Part shown: one piece after another, positions 1-12,494 of the stretch
Layout of the letters: each line of letters opens with the position of its first letter
Numbering within the stretch: the stretch's first letter is position 1
NCBI RefSeq assembly: GCF_036669915.1
Contig: NC_089314.1
Coordinates: 8,608,958-8,672,957 of the forward strand
DNA: 64,000 nucleotides
Direction: 5' to 3'
Source: Pocillopora verrucosa
Lineage: Eukaryota > Cnidaria > Anthozoa > Scleractinia > Pocilloporidae
Made by a program: the position numbers and the translations under genes
The notes under the pieces: model-generated
Databases searched by the model: none
Seen by the model: only the letters and a program-made list of their open reading frames with translations
What the model was told of the DNA's origin: nothing

Positions 1-3000
1 CAGAGGCTGATAGAAAAAGGGCCATGATCACTCCATTAAGGTTTTTAGGAGCCTGTGAATATGCAAATTCCAGACCTGCAGATACAAAGAGACAGTAGAA
101 AAATATATCACTGTGGATTTCTACAAATTCCCCTCATGGAAATACATGGAAATTTCTCATGTAGAGAAGGCTGGGGACGTAAGACACAGGTGAGACAATT
201 TTTTCTGAAGGTTCCTGAAGTGACTGTGAGTAACCATGTCTTACTCCTTCCATTACCCATCATATCTCCTGAAACATTTCATAAAATGGTTAATTCATAA
301 TGAAAAGAAAGAGACTAGGTTAACATTCTCGAAGGCTTAGGGCAGCAGTGTCAAAAAACCAAAACCAAAACAAAACAAAATCCCAGTGATCAATCAGAAC
401 AAAGGTCTACAAATTATCATTTGCCAGTAAGAACACTCAAAGTGACAACAAGCAAACTGCTTGAAGCATGGGTAAATGTGAATGGTTAAGTCATGATTGT
501 TTTTATAGTTTTGCATCTGATTGTTGAGAGGATGACACAGGATGCCTGTACCAATCAGACAGAGCAAAGTTAAGTAAAACTGAAGCCATCCCAGATTACT
601 TTCAACATCCAGTGGACAATAATATTGCTTAAAAAAACATCAATGAAATTCACTTACCAGTAATAGTTGCAAACACTTCACCAGATCCAACCAATAAGTA
701 CTGTGGTGCTTGCCAGAAAATACTGAAACATGAGGCACTGTGACTCTCATTAAAAACCGTCTGTGTGCATATGTTCCCGTGTTGCCACACTGTCCGTCGT
801 TTTATTTCAATCAACCCAGCTACAAGCATAGAAGCTGCTGATAACACAAACCCTACACCAATGCGCCGCAAGGATGTCAACTTGATCCCGCTGCGCTCAA
901 TACGAGGATAAACTGCATGGTCCATGAGGGGAACAAGCACCAGAATAATAACTATATCAAACAATGACAAAGATGCTGCTGGCACGGAAAAGCCATCAAA
1001 ATTTAGCTTCATGTATGTACCTTGAATGAGAAATGAGGTGGACATCTGAAAGAAGAGAAAAGAAAAAGTTTCAAGCTCATATTGCCTTAAGTTTCAATTT
1101 CTTCTAACAATTCACATCTTGGTTGTGATCCTCTTCTCTTCTTCTAAACACATATATATATCATGTATAACTGTTATGATTTCAAGATGACAAAGCCTTA
1201 CCTGAGAAAAAACTGAAAAATAAAAGATGAAAGTAATGAAAACAGGAAGTAGTCTTAACACAGCCTTGACATCTTCAACCTGATCATCACCAAACTTTCC
1301 TCCAAATCTGCTCTTTGCTCCATCCATCCAGCCACCAGTGTTTTGTTTCCTATTTTTAATGGCATTGTGAATTATTTTTGCTGTTTCAGTTAGTTGGCTA
1401 CCACCTGGTGGCTTGACCAAGTACCTATTACGACAGGTGAGAAATACAATGATTCCAAGGAACATAAAACCCACTAGGATGGCATAACCAGAGAAAATGT
1501 CTTTTTGCTGGACAGCAACCACCACAGTAAAAGCTACGAGGGCTCCAATGTTAATGAACCAATAAAAATAGTTGAAAAAGGTCTGAACAGCTCTTGGACC
1601 ATCCTGTTTCAACTGATCTGCTCCAAAGGGTGACACATTGGCTTTGATTCCTCCTGCACTAAATGCTATCAACACAAGGGCCAGGATAAAGAACACCACT
1701 CTTCCTGATGCATTAAATATGCTCTTCAACAAATTATCAGAAGCTGATACTGTAGCTAGAAGCACAACTCCCACAAAATACAACAAAGAGCTTCCATATA
1801 TGGTGTTATACTGACCAAGGTAAGAATCGGCTAACCACCCACCAAGTAAAGGGGTGAGAAAACATGTTCCTATGGGAAAAAAAAAAAAGAAGGAAAAAAT
1901 AAATTAAATTTTAAAAGAGTTGAACAGCTCAGCTCATCAACAATCTGGTTTTTCAAACCTTTACACTACCTTTGCATCAGTTTTCAAGCTGAGCCATGCT
2001 GTTTTCTATACATTTCGATGGTATGTACATGGAGAATATGTTTAATAATCAAACGTTTTTACACTTTGCGATCATTACCTTTATTCTCATTAATTTACAA
2101 CTTGCCTCATGCAAGCATGATACTGATGGGATAAATTAGATGCTTACCACTCTCATGGGTTTAAGGGGTTAACACTGTGCTACATATCATAACTTTTGCA
2201 ATTTTTAATTTCTCTTGGTGGCTTGAGCCCTGGAGTAAAAGTAGTGTTGTTTTTCAGTGATTAAAACTTTTAGTTCAGCATACTTGTATTTCAAATGGCA
2301 TTTAACAGGTGAATGTTCTGAGTTGTGTACCTGGCACAAGCATTGGAATGTAGGAGTTACTCGCAAGGTTTCTTATATAATGAATCCATGTAAACATAAC
2401 CCATTAACTCCCAAAAGTGGTTAACATGTAACTTCTCCCTATAATATGCAAACATTATCCAGTAAACAGATTATGAGAATACTCAAACTCATCAGGTAAA
2501 AGTCTTTGTCTTGATCTAAGACCAAATTTTGTATTTAATTCACAAGAAACTATTTATAAAATAATTCAAATAGTACGCGCGCTCGGATTGGCCATAAAAC
2601 CATTTTACAGGAGCGTATGTAAACACAGTTTTCGTTCCTCTTTCATTAGTTATTTTATAAAAGAAATGTAAAATGGTTTCCATGTTTACATAGCCTGATG
2701 TAAACACTTGGGAAGTTGGGAGAACACTCGATAAGCTGGAAACCACTCCATTTCGCGTCGTGGTTTCCTACGCTTATCTCGTGTTCTCCCAACCTCCCGC
2801 CTGTTTACATCAGGCTATGTAAACACGGAAACCATTTTACATTTCTTCATTATCAGCTAGAGGGGACAATGAACAATCAGATCTTCAAAGTTAAAGGATT
2901 GAGATGATTATTTTCTTTAAAACCATCTTACATGCATGATGCAACTAGAAGCAATGAGAGTCCTGTAGCTATTTGAAGTTATTTTACTAAGCAGAAACAA

Positions 3001-3875
3001 TAAAGGGGAACAAAAAAGTACTCCATATATTTGAAACATTTCTACATTTGCCTTAACAATTGTACACAGCTGTTTCAAGACTTAGGTTGTCCAAAAAAAG
3101 GTCAAATTAAAGTGCATGTGACCATCTTGAAAAGTAATGTGAACATCCTGTAATCAATTAATTTTAATATGTCAAATGAATGTCTACATTCATCAATCTT
3201 GCTATGCCTCATCCTAAAAGTGTTATGTTCTCAGATTTCCCAGAAATCCTGCAAGGTCAAGGACTTGAAAACTACCAAAATTTACATTTGAGGTTGTTGT
3301 ACTTACTTTTACACTTTTTCTAAACAGCCTTTCTTGAAACAGCTGTAGTCAATACTTAAATATACAGTATAGTTTCGTTCTTTAATGAGCATGATCCTAC
3401 AAGTGATTAACATGAAACTTCTCCTTATAATATCCTCACATTATCCAGCAAATAGGTAATAAGTATACCTGTTATCTTGATCTAACACCAAATTCCTATT
3501 AATAATTTACAAGGAAACTTATAGCAGCTAGAGGGGAGAATTAACAAGAATTAAAACATAAGAATGTTAGGATAACACTACAAACAAACCTGCGAACAAA
3601 AGAGTGATTGTTGATGGCCAAGGTGACTGTAGCTTTAACACATTCTTGGAAAATAAAACTAGATTTGCAGCTGCTCCAAAGAAGGTCATGCGCTCACATA
3701 ACTCTGTAACAAGAATACACACTGCATTCAGGACCCTTTGTTGTTGACTCAAGGCACTATTGGAGTCAGATGAATTGGTAGCTACACTTGTCTCCCCACC
3801 AGGTGTGGAATGTGGTTTATCTAGTTCCTTTGGAATTAAGGGAGAATTTTCATTTCCATTTGTAGTTGCTGACAT
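1..3875 (-). CDS. Copy A: SLC15A4-like peptide/histidine transporter, C-terminus cut by window edge
   Basis: Multipass proton-coupled oligopeptide/histidine transporter of the POT family. Coding exons on the minus strand are 3590-3875, 1202-1869, 658-1045 and 1-75 (continues off the window), all with GT-AG borders and phases 1, 0, 1. The ATG at 3875 matches the start of copies C and D. Residues 58-62 are ELCER, the ExxER motif of TM1. Exon 2 carries GGWLADSYLG (first PTR2 signature), SPFGADQ and YFYWFINIG (second signature). Exon 3 keeps the TM10 Glu in SGEVFATITG, and exon 4 starts GLEFAYSQAP as in SLC15A4. An acidic dileucine (ENSPLI, residues 9-14) suggests endolysosomal sorting. All visible coding positions are intact. 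It is nearly identical to copy C through exons, introns and flanks, so it is a recent duplicate. Substrate is inferred from the family only. Confidence 0.9.
2400..2535. repeat. MITE fragment in copy A intron 1 (TTAACTCCC family)
   Basis: The stretch beginning CCATTAACTCCCAAAAG is the inverted form of the roughly 200-bp MITE seen complete at 28671-28877. A related fragment lies at about 3395-3545, and counterparts sit in copy C at about 16855-17050 and 17550-17715, so they predate the A/C duplication. Confidence 0.65.
2663..2845. repeat. Foldback element in copy A intron 1
   Basis: Two long arms, about 2663-2745 and 2758-2845, are imperfect reverse complements. Each carries a TTTACAT block next to a TAGCCTGATGTAAAC-type block, and they meet near 2752. 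Copy C lacks it in the corresponding intron, so it inserted after the A/C duplication or was lost from C. No coding content. Confidence 0.75.
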
Positions 3876-3975
3876 GCTGCAGGATTTCTAAGCAAATTAA
3901 AAACAAATTGATTAACGGAATTAATTTGTAATTGCTGACGTGCTGCAGGATTTCTAAGAAAATTAAAAACAAGCC
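3866..3975 (-). repeat. Local duplication of the copy A start-codon region
   Basis: A block of about 40 bp covering the intron end, the 5'UTR acceptor and the start codon occurs twice, near 3866-3905 and 3934-3973. In the upstream copy the start triplet reads ACG instead of ATG on the coding strand. Copy C has the block once. An upstream splice acceptor (TTGCTTAG) lies about 12 nt before the true ATG. Confidence 0.8.
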
Positions 3976-5059
3976 GTGAGAATAGGGTGGAATCCTACAT
4001 TCATACGGCACCCCCCACCTTCATTCTGGTGACTAAGAGCCTTACCCATTTAAACCTTATCATCAGTATGCTTACTCTCCATCCTGTTCTCCAAACATTT
4101 CCTATGGTGCTGACAATTAAGGGGAATTTGTTTAACAATCATGGGCTTTTCCAGTTGATGACCTTTCCTATACTCTCACGACCTTAATGTTTGATTCAGC
4201 AAGTGAGATAGCAAGAAGAAATTAGATGCTGGTTATCCCCCTAGGTCTGGAGGGGTTAAGAGACCAGGCTGTATTTGGTACCAGTCTTAATTGCTTCAAT
4301 CTCATCAGTGCGCAATAGGAAGTTGTGAAATGAATATTTTTCGTAATAAGAATGAATTTTTTACGGACTAGCCCTGCTTCTAATTCAGCTAATTGAATAC
4401 CCATCGCGTTTAATTTTTGCTTATCTTCGGAAGTAGCTATTGTCGTGAGCAATTTGAAAGCTAGATTCAATGAGTGATTCGTATCACTGCACAGGAAGTG
4501 TACAACCATTTGCACTTTGAGCGTTTATTTTCAGCTCTGGTAGAGCATTATTGTACATTACTGTCTGTCCGGCTGCTATCACATTACATAATTATTCAGA
4601 TTTCTTCGAGAAGTTGAAATCTCCTTTAAACCTCTGTGGAAAGGTTGAATTGTTGTACATACGTGCATTGATAGATTTCTACATCGCTAAAATTTAGCTA
4701 TGTGATTGTCAATTACAGAAACAAGGTCATATATGGACTGATTTTCCGTTTCGACGCCTAAAATAATGAGGCTGATTAACAAAGGCATTTGATTCGCTTT
4801 GGTCGCTGGACAATTTTCTACTGATACAGCTTGCAAGACACCGACAAATTTGTAGATTTTTCATGACATCTCATCTATGACCTTTGACGTAATAAAGAAA
4901 CGAATGGGAAATTTTCCTTCTGGGTGGGCATTAAATGGAAGTCAAAAAACTTTGCTGGGTTCGGCTTTTTAAAGGTTGCGTTTTCCATTTCTGCTCCCGC
5001 TTCCTGCGGCTCCAGTCCCCTGTTCTCCCGGGCGCTCGCTCCCCTGTACCCCTCCACCA
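3976..5059. other. Intergenic or 5'UTR intron of copy A
   Basis: No gene recognised. Positions 3976-4330 are shared with the copy C upstream region (about 18070-18150 and 18687-18960) and include a dispersed repeat starting ATCAGTATGC and ending near GGAGGGGTTAAG. The remainder to 5059 shows no convincing coding or repeat structure. Confidence 0.6.
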
Positions 5060-5641
5060 AGGGACTTGTCAGAAATTAGCAGGGGGGGAGGGGGGTGAGA
5101 ATTTTAAATTTGGGTTCGGAAATTAAGTGACCCATCCCTGCAATGGGAGTGAAATTTGCTAACCCTCCCCTTGAGCTTGGTCTAAAATATCATGACCCTC
5201 CCCCTCTTGTATAAATGATAAAATCTAGTTCTTGCAATACACTAGGGTGCGTCAGTATTATGAAAACTCAAAATATATTTCTAATCTGTTCTTTGTCATG
5301 CTACATACATACATTTTCGATGACAGCATTAAGAGTCCGACTGATCACTCGACTCTCCTATTTCTCCCAATACAAAGTCTTCATCACTAGAACAAGTGGG
5401 TAATGCCTCATCCCCTTCATCTACCTCACATTCATCATGATCATCCACCTCTTCCAAATAAAGAACTTCCTTTTTCTTCTGTGGGTGAACCTCTACATGA
5501 TCACGGGCATATATTTGCATGACCCTCCCCCTTTTAACTGCCCATTTTTCATGACCCCTCCCTTTTCTGAGGCTCAAAAAGTTGTGACCCCCCCTCTGTT
5601 TCCACCCCCCCTCCCCCCCTACTAATTTCTGACAAGTCCCT
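5060..5641. mobile_element. Terminal-inverted-repeat element, about 580 bp
   Basis: The ends are inverted copies: AGGGACTTGTCAGAAATTAG at 5060 and its complement ending at 5641, both next to G- or C-runs, giving arms of about 38 bp. Inside are several GACCCTCCCC-type motifs and an open minus-strand stretch (5329-5577) with acidic Ser/Asp/Glu composition that I do not recognise. I see no transposase, so this is probably a non-autonomous DNA transposon. No target duplication is clear. Confidence 0.7.
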
Positions 5642-5894
5642 AATGTAGAACAAACACTTTGGGGAGACTAAAAGATTTGATCCGGTAAATTGGCCGCAAA
5701 AAAGCTGACAAGGGATAACTATTTATATTTACGCCTTTACTTCGGCTTAAAACTTCATAGTACATTAACGACAAAAGTGTTAAAGATGGAGTCATTTTTA
5801 AAGACAGTTTATTTCATAACAAACGGGTAGGTTCCTCGGTCCCCCCGACATAAGCGGTATTATCCAATCACAATCAGTTGTACTATACTTCGTG

Positions 5895-6215
5895 CGACCA
5901 CGTATGTAAGATTTTACCCCAGTAAAGATTTTACGCCAGTAACTAATGGCGTAATTTCTTCCAGTCGGTAGTGTTTATATTTAATATCTTACGCCAGTAA
6001 CTAGCAGCGTAATTCCTTCCAGTGATGTAAATATGTAAGATTTTACGCCAGTAACTAACGGCGTAATTTCTTCCAGTCGGTTATATATATAATGTAAATT
6101 TTACGCGAGTAATATAATTTGATTATAAATTAATTTATTATAATTAATCTACCGACTGAGATAGTGGCGTAAAATCTTACAGTATATAGACTGTGTTAGT
6201 CCCATATTACGCCGT
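5895..6215. repeat. Tandem/inverted repeat with TTACGCCAGTAAC motif
   Basis: Three direct copies of a unit of about 80-90 bp contain TTTTACGCCAGTAACTAA followed by GGCGTAATTTCTTCCAGTCGG. An inverted partner near 6150-6180 reads CCGACTGAGATAGTGGCG. This looks like a foldback MITE with an expanded arm. Confidence 0.65.
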
Positions 6216-6541
6216 TATATCTATTCCCACAGTCAAACTCTACTCGAAATGGTAAACACAATTGAGAATTCAAACATAGAGTCTATTCGAATTAGAAAGT
6301 GCAACTGAACACAGTTGAAAATCCATCTTACTAAGAATGAACAAGAATGTTCAGTATTTTGAGGAGGCAGGGGAGACAGAGTCAGTATAGTATTTTGAGC
6401 GCAAGCATTTTTGGTTGTTAACATTTGAACAAAGTGCACGTACTCGGAAATCGCTGAACACGACATGATTTTAAAGATTAATAAAGGAAAGCAAACCTAG
6501 AAATAAAGTACATTGCTCTCCTTACGAACTTTGGTACTTAC

Positions 6542-6735
6542 CGGGAAATAAAGGGCACAATCACACCTGAGAATGTTTTGCAGAAGATCGCTTGCAAGCC
6601 AAACTGAGTTAATGCTGAACACAAAGCAAACCGAACAATCTTTGCTCAACAACAAATCGGTAATATATAAAAAAAATGAAAACTGAAACAGGAAAACCAG
6701 GGGTAGAGGCAACATATCATGTTAGCAATGTACTA
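6542..6735 (-). promoter_or_regulatory. Probable noncoding first exon and promoter side of copy A
   Basis: On the minus strand a strong donor (TTTCCCG then GTAAGTACC) lies at 6541/6540. The sequence before it is conserved at 21050-21265 upstream of copy C, donor included. With the acceptor just upstream of the copy A ATG, this is best read as a 5'UTR exon, placing transcription start near 6.7 kb. The shared block runs about 6233-6735. Inference from paralog conservation. Confidence 0.5.
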
Positions 6736-7632
6736 TAAATAATTCTTCTGGGTTGAAAGCTGAATAATGAATATTGAATAACGGGTTTAAGTTAAAAATA
6801 AATAATGAATAATTGGGTTTCGAAACCTCGGGAATAATGAATCGCGTTGTCGATGCCAATGGAATAATAAATACCACTTTCTTATTCAGTTGTCTTAGTT
6901 ATGTATTTTTGTATTTTCTGATATATCTTCAGAAGCTTTTTTTTAAGTGAAATCAACGATATGAAGGTGAAAACTACAAGAGACGCAAAAAGTCTCCTGG
7001 CGAAACTTCCGGCCGGAAGTGTTTCGAGTTGGAAGACAACTTCACAGAATGACAGCTAGATAGGTTTTCTGTCAAATGCCCTGTTATGGCATCATTTGAC
7101 GTTTGATTCGCGTGGAAGTTGCTTGGTGGTTATCTTTTTTGAGGTTGTGTCTACTCGCTTTTCGCAAGAGGTAAAAGCAAGAAAGAGAAAAAAAGAAGTC
7201 ACGATCAACGGTAAGGCAATTTTATATCTATTTTTGTTTGTTTCAAACATGCGCCGATTTCAAGTCAATTCGAATCCGGCTATCAATTTTGTGCTTTGGA
7301 TATGGTAAACATCTCTCCCTCTGCAAACGTTCCTGGTAACCTGTAAGACGGCGCCGTTCAAGGTGGTCAACCAGCAGGTCAGTACCTAACAGATTTTGAG
7401 ATGGATTTGTGATACGATGATGACGATAATGAATAGCGAACAGAAACTTCGAATAAACTTCTTCATAACACGAGTACAAAAAATTTTCGAAGCTTTGATA
7501 ATTATTTAAATTTAATAACGTGAATTATCATTCCTTTATGACAACAGTGGCAACTCCTTTGCTATCAGGTCATTTGGAAAAATATCCAGACCACGCTGGC
7601 TGGACATCCTTCCACTCACTCTCACAGCTTAC
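6736..7632. other. Intergenic DNA between copies A and B
   Basis: Low-complexity AATAATGAATA-type sequence at about 6760-6880 marks where similarity to the copy C upstream ends. No last exon of copy B can be found here, although it would be expected on this side of 7633. Nothing else recognised. Confidence 0.6.
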
Positions 7633-10600
7633 CTGGAATCGAGGTCAATACTTCCCCAGTTCCCCGGAGCACGTATTGAGAAACTTGATAAAAGATGTTC
7701 ATTTGTGAGGCATTTGTGAGTGTCGAACTGACGCTGTTTAAAATAACCATGTGTGTGAATGTATTTTTTTCTTTCGATCTCCATAAACCCTGCCATGAGG
7801 ACAGACCCCATGGCAAACAACGTTCCGACACCCATTTTCTTCAGGGGGGTGAAGTTGATGCCGAAGTAACGGAGGGATGGGTAAATAATGCGATCCACAA
7901 TCGGTATGAGGATTAATAGCATGGTGATCTCGAAGAGATACAGAGAGGCCGCCGGCATTGTAAAGTGCTCGGACAGTTTGAGTTTCTTGAAAGAACCTTG
8001 AAGGAGGTAGCTTGTTTAGCCCTAGGAGGAAAAGCAAGAAAAGTTGTAGACGTCACTCAAGCTCCCTTATCAGAATACCGGCAAGATCACCAAGGTTATT
8101 ATAGACATTATAAGGGTAGGAAAAATAACGTTTGTGCGTGTGGCTTTCGCAGTGCCTTATCTTTGTTGTTGTTGTTGGTACGACGGAGTTAAAAGCTTAT
8201 AATATTTGTCAACAGCCTCAAAGTTAGCACTATATATTCTACACACAGTGTACTATTGTTCATGGAGAAGGAATTTAGTATCCCTTTGCCCTGAGGATTA
8301 TACGCTAATAAATGTGTAGCATTTTTAACAGCATTTTAAGCGCAATCGAACCGCCGAAATAGCACAATTTCACTATTCTGCGCCTCAAAGGTACAAACAT
8401 CGCCCATATCAGCCCCTTATCCCCACTAAAGGTGATGTAAGCACAACGTTCATGCAAACATTGCAAATATCTGGTGTCTTATGTGGAGGGGCGTAGCGAA
8501 GTAACATCTGGTGTAGCGGTCAGTTTCTTGAATAAAAAACCTTTTCACAAGACGGTATCTGAGTCAACCTGCAGAGAATCATTACTTCTACCACTAAAAT
8601 AATTTGAATGAGACCCCTCAGTTAGTATCCATCTCTTAACGCTTACCTGTCCATAAATTGTCCAGTTTAGGATAAATGTAAGGAATATTGGGACTATTCT
8701 CAGCACTGACTTGACATCTTCGACTCTCTGATCTTTGTAAGTTCCTCCCAGACTCTCTTTAGCCTGGTCTAGCCAGTGGGACCCAACTCGTGCGCTTCCC
8801 TCACATCGAATCTTCTTTAATCCCAGCCATATTATCTTCAGTGTTTCAGAAAGGTAGCTTTCTTTATGCTCACGAGTAATGTTGTATTTTCTACCGCATA
8901 CGAGTAATATGACTGCCAAGAACATTGAAAGAGCGGTTATGACGTAACCATAGAAGAACGACACCTCTTGCTGCACCAAAGCGACTGCGGTGTAAGCTAA
9001 AAAAAAGTCCTAACTGAATGAACCAGTAAAACCAGTCGAAGAACCACTGGACAATTATGGGCCCCTCATTCATGATCTGGCTTTGATTCCACCAGTTCCG
9101 ATAAAAATGAGAAGTAACGCAATTTTTAAGAATGCCTCTCTAGTTCCGGTGCTCAGTCCATATATAGCACCATAGTTAAATGTAGCAGCACCCAGAATAA
9201 TAGCACCTACCACATAAAGCAAAGAGCTTCCATATATGGTGTTGTAATGCCCTAGAAAAGTATCTGCCACCCAGCCACCGATCACAGGTGAAAAAAATGA
9301 GGTGCCTTGAAGAAAAAAAGAACTAAGTTAGATTTCAAGGGAAATTCTTGAGTCAATGTAAAACTGCATCTGAATCTGATATCTCATCAAAGTCTGCAAT
9401 AGTTCAATCAAATCATCTTGTTTTACATGTTGGTAAATACACCTTACCACAAATGACAGAAAAGTACTGGGGACTAACATGAAATGCCCTATATTGGGTG
9501 GCTCACCTCCCATGTGATAAAAAAAAGCCAGCAGGAAAATGAGACCACTTACTCTGATTTCATTTTCGACTTTCTCTCTTGCATGCCTTTTTAATTATCA
9601 GCTTGCAGCACTGAGCAGGAAAACAATTTCTAGGAAGACAGGTAAACTAGCATTATTTAAAAAGGTAAGTCACAACTGACCACTATATAGAAAATCTTTG
9701 GTGAAACATCTTCATTAACCATTTAACTCCCAAATACGATAACATGTAACTTCTCCCAATAATATCCACAATTATTTTCTAGCAAACAGGTGATCTGGTA
9801 ATCAGATATTGGGAGTAAATATTTAAAAAAGAAAACAAAAAACAAAATGGCCACATTTCACTGTATCTACACAGTGAACTTGAATATTAAACTGCAGTGA
9901 AGTCAGTGCTGTATGTTTTAAATCTTTCTGTCTGTTTAAGATCTTTCTTTTGTCTTATTCATGCAACACCTGTTTAGCAAGATGATGTACTGAAAAGTTA
10001 GAGAGAAGTCATTGGTAAATCACATAGGAGGTCAAATTTATAGAATTTACCCTTTTAGATACTATCATTTACAAATGATTGATGAATAACTTCTCCTAAG
10101 CTTGAAATTGTAACACATTGTCAATCAAACAGGCTAGTCTCACTTTAAGCTAAAAAACCAATTAATTCCAGAAGATCTGGCCCTAGTTGTTTGAAAGGCA
10201 ATTATAATGCTTCTTAAATGCCAATTTCTATCAGAACCCAGAAGTTGCATTTCCTCAGGGCTCTGATCTGGCTTATTTGTGCTATTTCCACTAGGAAACT
10301 CATGGCTGGCTTTACAAAGAAACTGCTTGTCCTTAAAAGAATCCTGCTTATCTCTGATTGTTCAACCACAAAGTCAATTTGTTAGGAAATCATGCAATCA
10401 AGGTCATTAATGACATGTAAAAAAATACAAGGGTAAGTTTCTAAAGAAACTGTAATGCTGCATCAGTGGGAGGATATAACAGGGTAATTAAGTATTATCA
10501 ACTCAGTTGATAACTTAAATTGGTCACCTTAAAGAGTTTTAACGCTGACATTTCAAGCATTCGCCCTTTGTCATTAGCTCTGACAAGGGGCTAACATTCA

Positions 10601-10972
10601 AATCCTCAGCTTTGAAACTCTTAAAGGTGGCCAATGTAAGTTATCAACTCAATTGATAATACTTAATTATCATCTGATGTAAAAGAAAAAGTTCATTAGA
10701 CAAAAAAATCACTGTAATCTACCTTGAAATGTAAGACTGATACTGCTGGGCAATGGTGCCTCAAGCTTCAAGTAGTCTCTGCAGTACAACACAGGGTTTG
10801 CCACAATACCATAAAATGTTAGACATTCACAAAGCTCTCTAAATAAAATGCACACCACCAACAAGATCTTGGTTCTTCTTCCAATGTGCTCAGGATGAGA
10901 GTCTACTAATGCATTACTTCTGCTGGCTCCATCGAAGATAAGCTCCAGCACTGGATCTTTCTTATTTCTCAT
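7633..10972 (-). pseudogene. Copy B: broken SLC15A4-like transporter pseudogene, lacks last exon
   Basis: Exon remnants on the minus strand are 10723-10972 (exon 1), 8647-9305 (exon 2) and 7633 to about 8027 (exon 3), with splice sites still recognisable. Exon 1 has ELCEC at residues 46-50, so the Arg of ExxER is Cys. In exon 2, about 20 bp are missing near 9078, removing most of the conserved NVSPFGADQ stretch and causing an early stop. An extra base in an 8-T run near 9000 shifts the frame again. Asn of the FINIG motif is Gln. Exon 3 has TAA where its first codons should be and a frameshift near the NAS motif. Exon 4 (TM11-TM12) is absent between 7632 and 3876. The TM10 Glu (TGEVLTSIPG) survives. 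No functional full-length product is expected. Confidence 0.9.
10496..10664. repeat. Foldback MITE upstream of copy B exon 1's donor side
   Basis: Ends are inverted: TTATCAACTCAGTTGATAA near 10497 and TTATCAACTCAATTGATAA near 10645, with inner arms around AAAGAGTTT and AAACTCTTAAAGGTGGCC. It lies in copy B intron 1. A related sequence occurs at about 20440-20515. Confidence 0.7.
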
Positions 10973-12107
10973 GGCTGGCTTGTGAAAAGAGATTTGATTT
11001 AGTAAGAATATTATGATAAGATTAAAAATTAAATTAGAGGTAAAGATCATACAGTTGCAAGAGCTTCTTCTGTAGACCACATCCAATAACTCTGTAAAAT
11101 TTAATTTGTTTTTACTCTTTTCATGAAATGGTCTGGCCAATGAATGAATTATTTGAGCTATAGAGAGCACTTTTGATGGTTAATACCAGCACAATAATCC
11201 ACGCAAGATTTGGGAGAACATAAGAATAGTTTGTACATCATGAGCTGTAAGCAAGTGATTTACACATTCTTCTCATACCCTCCCAACACCAAAACTGGGT
11301 TATTACGCCAGTAAGCCAATAGAAAGTGCATTATATTGCTTTTATGAAATAAACTTTAATTTCCTATGGATATAATAGTGCAATAAATGGATGACCAACA
11401 GGGTACTTATAGTTTCTCAGTTATTTTGGTAAGAGTGGTTGAGGTCACACTGCATTTATTTGGCAAATGACGCTTCAATAAAGTAATAAATAAAAAAGAA
11501 ATATTTGCAAGAAGACAACCACTTCTCTCTGTTCCAATAAGGTTGCTATGTGAAGATTCTCCTTTTTTCTAAAAAAAGACCCCTCCCTCTCATTGTAAGA
11601 CGTCATATGGGGATTACAGTTTTTTTCAGTACCTTAAAAATTGTCTCCATGGAATCTGAATGTTGTTAGTTTCTTTGAAGAAGGAAAAATCATAACTTTC
11701 CCAACTAAACCTTACAGCAGGAAGGAAGGGTGGGGGGGGGATTATTGCAGTGAGGTCCAATTTAGCTTCCAAAACCTTGCATACCGTTGATCTATTCCTT
11801 TATTTACGCCATACTATTTCTATTTAAGGTAATTCTGAGGGTAATCCTACGTAAAGCGTTTTTTTCCCAGGTTAAAGTCGACAAGTTATGAATTTGCACA
11901 CATCTTATTACACATCACCATGTAACTTTTAGGAAAACAATATCTTTTATTATCCTTTATCACTAAGATAAACTCGAAGTGCTTTCAAATCATCTTATAA
12001 AGAAAAATCTTGATGAATTAAATGCATAGCCAAAAAATTAGTAACTTATGATCAGTCGACCTCGTGTTATTTCAGCAACTACTGAGACACAAAACTCACC
12101 AAAGATA

Positions 12108-12341
12108 TGCGTTCCTCCAGGAAATTGCCACTGGTGCGGTAAATATATAGCTCAAGGTCAACTTCGTAGCTACGTATTAGACTTTTGATCTTTAGACGAA
12201 AGCAAGTTGTATTACGCAAAGGTAAACTTCGAATATTGACGAAATAAATTCACTGTATGGGATTTAAATAGCAAGTCACGATAGTTCCGTGACCAGAATG
12301 TCACGGGACTGTTGTCTTTATTGTCACAAGATATCACGTGA
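12108..12341 (-). promoter_or_regulatory. Candidate 5'UTR exon and promoter of copy B
   Basis: On the minus strand a donor (ATCTTTG then GTGAGT) lies near 12108. About 40-60 nt upstream is a TATA-like CTATATATTT. A palindromic E-box TCACGTGA sits at 12334-12341. An acceptor-like TTTTCACAAG precedes the copy B ATG. Together these suggest a TATA promoter with a short noncoding exon. The E-box resembles the M-box core recognised by TFEB/MITF factors, which drive lysosomal genes in animals. The regulatory link is inference. Confidence 0.35.
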
Positions 12342-12383
12342 GCACCTTGCCTCATCACACTTCACGTTTGACAAGCAGCAGGT

Positions 12384-12494
12384 ATGGAGAATTTTCGATG
12401 GTATCAGTTTTTAAAAACAGACGATGCGTCGGCGGGCAAGAGGAACACTTGGAAGGTTTACCATAATCTAAAGGTTGATGAAAATGGGTAATAG
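12384..12494 (+). CDS. Short open frame, possible first exon divergent from copy B
   Basis: An ATG opens a 36-codon frame (MENFRWYQFLKTDD...) ending at TAA. It lies 43 bp from the E-box and faces away from copy B. A possible donor (GG then GTAATA) precedes the stop. I do not recognise the protein and cannot find a following exon, so it may be chance. Confidence 0.2.

Noticed and set aside
650..1045. Exon 3 of each copy as a separate small gene starting at its Met
   Set aside because: The Met directly follows a splice acceptor; copy D has Ile there, and the sequence continues TM7 to TM8 of the transporter.
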